DNA of 18,650 nucleotides from Clostridia bacterium (GTDB lineage Bacteria; Bacillota; Clostridia; Oscillospirales; CAG-272). A program made the position numbers and the translations under genes. Positions 14,907-18,650 of this stretch are shown one piece after another. Where the stretch lies: contig JAFTMP010000060.1 in NCBI GenBank assembly GCA_017452335.1, positions 1 through 18,650 on the forward strand. Reading direction: 5' to 3'. The stretch's first letter is position 1; every line of letters starts with the position of its first letter. A model generated the notes under the pieces. It was not told where the DNA came from, did no database searches, and was given only the letters and a program-made list of their open reading frames with translations.

Positions 14907-16352
14907 TCAACCCTTGCTTCTTTGACGAAGCAGATCATGCTTGATCTCCCACAAACGGCGGGAAAGGTCGACATAGTAGGTATGCGGGTTGTCGAAACGC
15001 TTTACCTCATCCCAAAGCAGATCAATTTGCTCTAAGCAGTACTTGCGGATCTCTTCGGTGCAAGGACGATCATACACACAAACGCCGTTTTTGAAGATGG
15101 GCTGGAGCAATTCCTTGGCAACGAAGGAGGTGAGGGTCTTTTCTTTCCAAGTATAGTGGGGATGGAAAATGGTCAAAGGCTTGCTGTCGTCAACGACTTC
15201 ATCGTGCACGCAAAGCAGGTCTGCCGCCGCCTTGCCGCTTTCCTTTTCAAAGAGTCTGTATACCTTCTTAAAATGAGGTGTGGTGATCTTTGCAGGGTTT
15301 TCGGAGATCTTGATCTTAGGACGAATGCTTCCGTCTGCATTTTCAACAGCGCACAGCTTGTATACACCGCCGAAAACGGGATCAGACTTAGAGGTAATGA
15401 GTCTTTCACCTACGCCGAAAGCATCAATGCACGCACCCTGCAGAAGCAGATCTCTGATAATGTATTCATCAAGAGAGTTGGAAGCGACCACTTTACAATT
15501 GGGTAGTCCTTCTGCATCAAGAATGGCACGAACCTTTTTAGTAAGATAAGTAATATCGCCCGAGTCGATACGTACGCCGCAGTTGGTGATGCCGTGCTTT
15601 TTAAATGCCTTGATTGCATTGGGCAAGCCGGATTTCAGTACATTATAGGTGTCGATCAGCAGGGTCGCATTTTCGGGATAGGCGGCGCAGTAGGTGTCAA
15701 ATGCCTCAAATTCGGTGTCAAACATCTGCACCCAGGAATGCGCCATGGTGCCGCCTGCAGGCACGCCGTAGAGCTTTTCTGCGATGGCACAAGCAGTGGA
15801 AGAGCATCCTGCAATGTAGGAGGCGCGTGCACCTAAAATTGCACCGGAAGCGCCCTGTGCGCGTCTGGAGCCAAACTCCGAAACGGGTCTGCCCTTTGCC
15901 GCACGCACGATACGGTTAGACTTGGTTGCTACAAGGGACTGGTGGTTGATGACCAGCAGAATATAGGTTTCGATGAACTGCGCTTCGATAGCGGGAGCGC
16001 GTACTGTAATAATGGGTTCTCCCGGGAAAATGGGAGTTCCTTCGGGAACAGCCCAAATATCGCCTGTAAAGCGGAAACCACGCAGATACTCCAAGAATTC
16101 CTCGCTAAAACAACCCTTGGAAGCAAGCAATTCAATATCTTCGTCGGTAAACTTCAAGTTTTCGATATAGTCGATCACCTGCTCAAGACCTGCGGCAATG
16201 GCAAATCCGCCGCCATCGGGCACGGATCTGAAAAACATATCAAAATAGCAGATCTGATCCTTTTTTCCGGAACTGAAATAGCCATTTCCCATGGTCAACT
16301 CGTAGAAATCGCAAAGCATGGTATAGTTTTCGCTCCAAAACGTCTGTTTCAT
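14907..16352 (-). CDS. pncB: Nicotinate phosphoribosyltransferase
   Basis: A 481-aa cytosolic enzyme that converts nicotinate and PRPP (with ATP hydrolysis) to nicotinate mononucleotide, the entry step of the Preiss-Handler salvage route to NAD. Landmarks: the N-terminal TMLCDFYELTMGNGYF typical of Firmicutes NAPRTases, FFRSVPDGGGFAIAAGLEQV, EFGSRRAQG in the phosphoribosyl region, and GTMAHSWVQMF, whose His205 corresponds to the histidine phosphorylated in the ATP-coupled cycle. The ALLIDTYN-like segment (TLLIDTYNVLKSG), GVRIDSGD and the C-terminal FGVGERLITSKSDPVFGGVYKL are also intact. Length is normal. AGGAGA (plus coordinates 16361-16366) lies 8 bp before the ATG. It is divergent from nadE, which carries out the last step of the same pathway, and the two share a control region of about 130 bp. 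Confidence 0.96.
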   Translation of the reverse strand: MKQTFWSENYTMLCDFYELTMGNGYFSSGKKDQICYFDMFFRSVPDGGGFAIAAGLEQVIDYIENLKFTDEDIELLASKGCFSEEFLEYLRGFRFTGDIWAVPEGTPIFPGEPIITVRAPAIEAQFIETYILLVINHQSLVATKSNRIVRAAKGRPVSEFGSRRAQGASGAILGARASYIAGCSSTACAIAEKLYGVPAGGTMAHSWVQMFDTEFEAFDTYCAAYPENATLLIDTYNVLKSGLPNAIKAFKKHGITNCGVRIDSGDITYLTKKVRAILDAEGLPNCKVVASNSLDEYIIRDLLLQGACIDAFGVGERLITSKSDPVFGGVYKLCAVENADGSIRPKIKISENPAKITTPHFKKVYRLFEKESGKAAADLLCVHDEVVDDSKPLTIFHPHYTWKEKTLTSFVAKELLQPIFKNGVCVYDRPCTEEIRKYCLEQIDLLWDEVKRFDNPHTYYVDLSRRLWEIKHDLLRQRSKG

Positions 16353-16385
16353 TTTTAAAATCTCCTGTAAATCTCTTCTTTTTTC

Positions 16386-16414
16386 TTGACAAAATTTTAA
16401 AATAGTACTATACT
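16386..16414 (+). promoter_or_regulatory. Sigma-A promoter for nadE
   Basis: TTGACA (16386-16391), a 17-bp spacer, then TATACT (16409-16414). The predicted start is near 16421, leaving a leader of about 65 nt before the nadE ATG at 16486. The leader contains the palindrome at 16433-16459. Confidence 0.85.
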
Positions 16415-16425
16415 ATACATGCATT

Positions 16426-16454
16426 ATTTTACACCTAATTTTACATTTTGTAAA
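16426..16454 (-). promoter_or_regulatory. Candidate sigma-A promoter for pncB, facing the nadE promoter
   Basis: Read on the minus strand: TTTACA (16449-16454), a 17-bp spacer, then TAAAAT (16426-16431), each box 5 of 6. The predicted start is near 16419, almost the same position as the nadE start, so the two promoters point at each other. The AT-rich context makes chance matches more likely than for the nadE promoter. Confidence 0.6.
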
Positions 16455-16459
16455 TAGGT
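16433..16459. promoter_or_regulatory. Interrupted palindrome, candidate shared operator for pncB and nadE
   Basis: ACCTA, two unpaired bases, TTTACA, a 3-bp centre, TGTAAA, TAGGT: 11 bp of symmetry per arm with one 2-nt bulge. A further direct TTTTACA copy lies at 16427-16433. It overlaps the -35 box and spacer of the candidate pncB promoter and lies in the nadE leader. A niacin-responsive repressor such as NiaR would be a sensible ligand, but I cannot match a known consensus from memory; it could also be an RNA hairpin. Confidence 0.5.
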
Positions 16460-16485
16460 ATTTGAAAAAAAGTGAGGATATCTTT

Positions 16486-18369
16486 ATGATCCACGGTTTT
16501 GTCAAAGCGGCGAGCTGCGCCCCTTCTCTTCGTGTAGGTGATTGTGCATACAACAAAGAGCAAATTTTTAATGAAATTCAAATTGCTTCGGAAAAAGGAG
16601 TCAAGATCCTTTGCTTTCCCGAGCTATCGTTGACAGGCGCTACATGTGGTGATCTGTTTTTTCAAAAAACACTACTTGACGGTGCTAAGAGTGAGCTTGC
16701 AGATCTGGTGGAGCAAACCGCAGAGCTTGATGTGTTTTTCACGGTGGGCTTCCCCTATCTTCACATGGGCAAGCTTTATAATGTGACCGCTGCCGTTTAT
16801 GGCGGAGCACTGCTTGGGATCGTGCCCAAAGGTGCGCTCTCTTTTGAAGAATCCCGTTATTTTACCCCTGCTTTTGATGGGGTGACCATGGTCTTTGATC
16901 TATACGGCGGATGCGTGAATTTCGGCACCAAGTTGATTTTTACATGTTTAAATATGCCTGAAATGCGTATCGGTATTGAAACAGGAAGTGCCTTTAGCGC
17001 TTCTGAGCTCCTTTGTCGCGCCGGTGCTACGGTGATCTTAAACCCCACCGCGTACCCCGAGATCGTGGGTGCAAGTGATTATCAAAAGCTGCTGGCGCAG
17101 GCATGCTCTGCAAAGCATCAATGCGTGTATGTTTTGTCGGGTAGCGGTGAAGGAGAGTCCAGCACGGACGGTGTTTATTCGGGATATGAGCTCATTGCCT
17201 CTTGCGGTAAGATTCTTGCGGAAAATAAGCCCTTTGGTAATGCTTGCGCCCAGGCAGTAGTGGATTTGCAGTGCATTTGGAGTGAGCGTCAGAAGGAGAC
17301 CTCGACGCCTTGTGTTGCCACCGATGTTCTGAATCTTGATTTTGATATGCCGCTCTCCCTTTGTGAGCTTCCCGCGATTGCCCGCAGACCCTTTATTCCG
17401 TCAGATAAGGATGAATTGACACAGCGTTGCGCTCAGATCGTGGATATCCAATCAAGAGCGCTAAAGAGAAGACTCTCCCATATCGGATGCGGGGCGGTGC
17501 TTGGTATTTCGGGCGGTCTTGATTCCACGTTGGCACTGCTGATTACGGTGCGTGCCTTTGATTTGATGAAAAAGGATCGCAAGCAAATTTTTTGCGTGAC
17601 TATGCCCGGATTTGGCACGACCAGCAGAACCAAAAATAACGCGGTGACTCTTTGTGAGGAGCTTGGGGTGTCGCTTCGTACTGTTTCCATCGTACCTTCC
17701 GTGACACAGCACTTTGCGGATATCGGTCATGATATCACCAAAACGGATATCACCTATGAAAACAGCCAGGCAAGAGAGCGTACTCAAATTTTGATGGATA
17801 TTGCCAATCAGACAGGCGGTATCGTGATCGGGACGGGTGACCTTTCCGAGCTGACCCTTGGCTGGTGCACCTATAGCGGAGATCAGATGTCTATGTATGG
17901 TGTGAACGGCGCTATTCCCAAAACGCTTGTGCGTTATCTGGTAAATTACTTTGCCACGGAAAGCGACAACGAGGCGGTTGCAAAGACGCTCTTTGATATT
18001 TTGGATACTCCTGTTTCCCCCGAGCTTCTTCCTCCCGATGAAAAGGGAGAGATCGCGCAAAAGACAGAGGATAATGTGGGACCTTACGATCTGCACGACT
18101 TCTTTATCTACTATGCACTGCGCTATGGCTTTACGCCTGGAAAGATCTACCGCATGTGTCTTGCGGCATGGGCAGATGTGTACGATGAAGAGACGATCAA
18201 AAAGTGGTTGAAGACCTTCTATCGCCGCTTCTTTACCCAGCAGTTCAAGCGCTCCTGCATGCCTGACGGACCTGCAGTGGGCACGGTGTCCCTTTCACCC
18301 AGATCCGGACTGAAGATGCCCTCCGATGCGTGTGCGGCTCTTTGGTCAAGGGAAGCGGAAGAGCTCTAA
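16486..18369 (+). CDS. nadE: NAD+ synthetase with intact synthetase domain and degenerate glutaminase domain
   Basis: A 627-aa protein with the architecture of glutamine-dependent NAD synthetase, which amidates nicotinate adenine dinucleotide to NAD using ATP. The C-terminal synthetase domain (about 315-627) is intact: SGGLDS P-loop at 342-347, GTGDLSELTLGWCTYSGDQMSMYGVN and the closing SLSPRSGLKMPSD. The N-terminal nitrilase-like domain, which normally releases ammonia from glutamine with a Glu-Lys-Cys triad, keeps Glu46 (FPELSLTG) and Lys115 (VPKG). Where family members read GVEICED this one reads GIETGSA, with Gly167 in place of the nucleophilic Cys. The segment after Lys115 is also about 4 residues short, and the usual GYTCGD is GATCGD. 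The start is ATG 16486, with AGTGAGGA ending 7 bp upstream and the family-typical beginning GFVKAAS; a TTG at 16462 has no such support. It probably uses free ammonia. Confidence 0.93.
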   Translation: MIHGFVKAASCAPSLRVGDCAYNKEQIFNEIQIASEKGVKILCFPELSLTGATCGDLFFQKTLLDGAKSELADLVEQTAELDVFFTVGFPYLHMGKLYNVTAAVYGGALLGIVPKGALSFEESRYFTPAFDGVTMVFDLYGGCVNFGTKLIFTCLNMPEMRIGIETGSAFSASELLCRAGATVILNPTAYPEIVGASDYQKLLAQACSAKHQCVYVLSGSGEGESSTDGVYSGYELIASCGKILAENKPFGNACAQAVVDLQCIWSERQKETSTPCVATDVLNLDFDMPLSLCELPAIARRPFIPSDKDELTQRCAQIVDIQSRALKRRLSHIGCGAVLGISGGLDSTLALLITVRAFDLMKKDRKQIFCVTMPGFGTTSRTKNNAVTLCEELGVSLRTVSIVPSVTQHFADIGHDITKTDITYENSQARERTQILMDIANQTGGIVIGTGDLSELTLGWCTYSGDQMSMYGVNGAIPKTLVRYLVNYFATESDNEAVAKTLFDILDTPVSPELLPPDEKGEIAQKTEDNVGPYDLHDFFIYYALRYGFTPGKIYRMCLAAWADVYDEETIKKWLKTFYRRFFTQQFKRSCMPDGPAVGTVSLSPRSGLKMPSDACAALWSREAEEL

Positions 18370-18403
18370 TAGTTTTTTGGTATAAGAGTCTCACGTTTGG
18401 ACT

Positions 18404-18441
18404 ATACTGTTCTTGAAGTACTTTACCTTGGAGAACAGTAT
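18404..18441. repeat. Perfect 10-bp inverted repeat at the promoter and start of the last gene
   Basis: ATACTGTTCT at 18404-18413 and AGAACAGTAT at 18432-18441 are exact reverse complements, separated by 18 bp. The left arm overlaps a TATACT -10-like hexamer (18403-18408); the right arm covers part of the ribosome binding site and the first two bases of the ATG at 18440. It could be an operator or, in read-through transcripts, a hairpin hiding the start. Confidence 0.6.
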
Positions 18442-18650
18442 GAAAGAAAAAAGATACGAGATCATAAAACGCGCAGAGAGGGAAGAGATGGAACGAAATC
18501 CCCGCGGGGTCAATGCTATCGGCGGAGCGGACGGCATTTCAAGTGCAGAGATGCTTGAACGACGTGAGAAGCATGAAAGTCCCTTGGCGCGCTCTTCTCC
18601 CGTTAATGAGCATGGTGTGCAGTTACAGCAGGGAAGAAAAGATGCCTGTG
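18440..18650 (+). CDS. Hypothetical protein, N-terminal 70 residues (3' truncated by window)
   Basis: An open frame from ATG 18440 to the window end with no stop. The first 70 residues are strongly charged: MKEKRYEIIKRAEREEMERN forms a likely amphipathic, mixed-charge helix, followed by a Gly-rich turn (NAIGGADGISSAEM) and a second charged helix (LERREKHES). There is no signal peptide or membrane segment in this part. GGAGA at 18430-18434 is 5 bp before the ATG. It begins 70 bp after nadE; the gap has a TATACT hexamer at 18403-18408 but no good -35 at the right distance, so the promoter is unclear. I do not recognise a family. It is supported only by its ribosome binding site, open frame and coherent composition. 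Confidence 0.55.
   Translation, partial: MKEKRYEIIKRAEREEMERNPRGVNAIGGADGISSAEMLERREKHESPLARSSPVNEHGVQLQQGRKDAC

Noticed and set aside
16462..16485. N-terminal extension of NadE from a TTG at 16462
   Set aside because: There is no ribosome binding site ahead of it, while AGTGAGGA ends 7 bp before the ATG at 16486, and family proteins begin at the GFVK segment.
17461..18096. 211-aa minus-strand ORF inside nadE
   Set aside because: It is a shadow of the strongly conserved synthetase domain, rich in His, Ile and Arg, with no start signals.

Overview
The window looks like chromosomal DNA of a low-to-mid-GC Gram-positive bacterium of the class Clostridia, possibly near Oscillospirales or a neighbouring gut lineage. 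The grounds are strong AAAGGAG-type ribosome binding sites, near-consensus sigma-A promoters with 17-bp spacers, a lipobox solute-binding protein with the PWWD segment common in clostridial lipoproteins, a SpoIID/LytB protein, and a clostridial-type topoisomerase A subunit. This is judged from recalled family features, not from a search. No transposase, integrase, phage gene, tRNA, rRNA or CRISPR array was seen. There is no stretch over 300 bp without a gene.

Layout. (1) 1-4434, plus strand: the tail of an OmpR-type response regulator, a sensor histidine kinase, a single-pass membrane protein of unknown function and a solute-binding lipoprotein, closely spaced as a signalling/surface operon. 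It ends at a bidirectional hairpin terminator. (2) 4479-5561, minus strand: an unrecognised 360-aa protein, divergent from a GlpT/UhpT-like MFS transporter (5728-6942). Each has its own strong promoter in the shared gap. (3) 7138-14832, plus strand: a long apparent operon with a clear promoter and a 20-bp perfect-stem terminator. In order it encodes the tRNA t6A enzyme TsaC/Sua5, a ParC/GyrA-type topoisomerase subunit, a coiled-coil membrane protein, a 44-aa membrane peptide with a TTG start, a SpoIID/LytB protein and two RimK-like ATP-grasp ligases. (4) 14907-18369: divergent pncB (minus) and nadE (plus), two enzymes of NAD synthesis from nicotinate, with overlapping face-to-face promoters and a palindrome between them. 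(5) 18440-end: the start of an unrecognised gene, preceded by a perfect 10-bp inverted repeat.

How the genes fit together. PncB makes nicotinate mononucleotide and NadE carries out the last amidation to NAD; NadD is not in the window. The most unexpected observation is that NadE keeps its ATP-dependent synthetase domain, but its N-terminal glutaminase domain lacks the catalytic cysteine (Gly167 instead) and other active-site landmarks, which predicts dependence on free ammonia. The second point of interest is the envelope block at 10423-14832: two membrane proteins, a putative wall-acting SpoIID protein and two different ATP-grasp ligases in tight succession. It may be an uncharacterised envelope- or spore-modification system, but that is inference from context.
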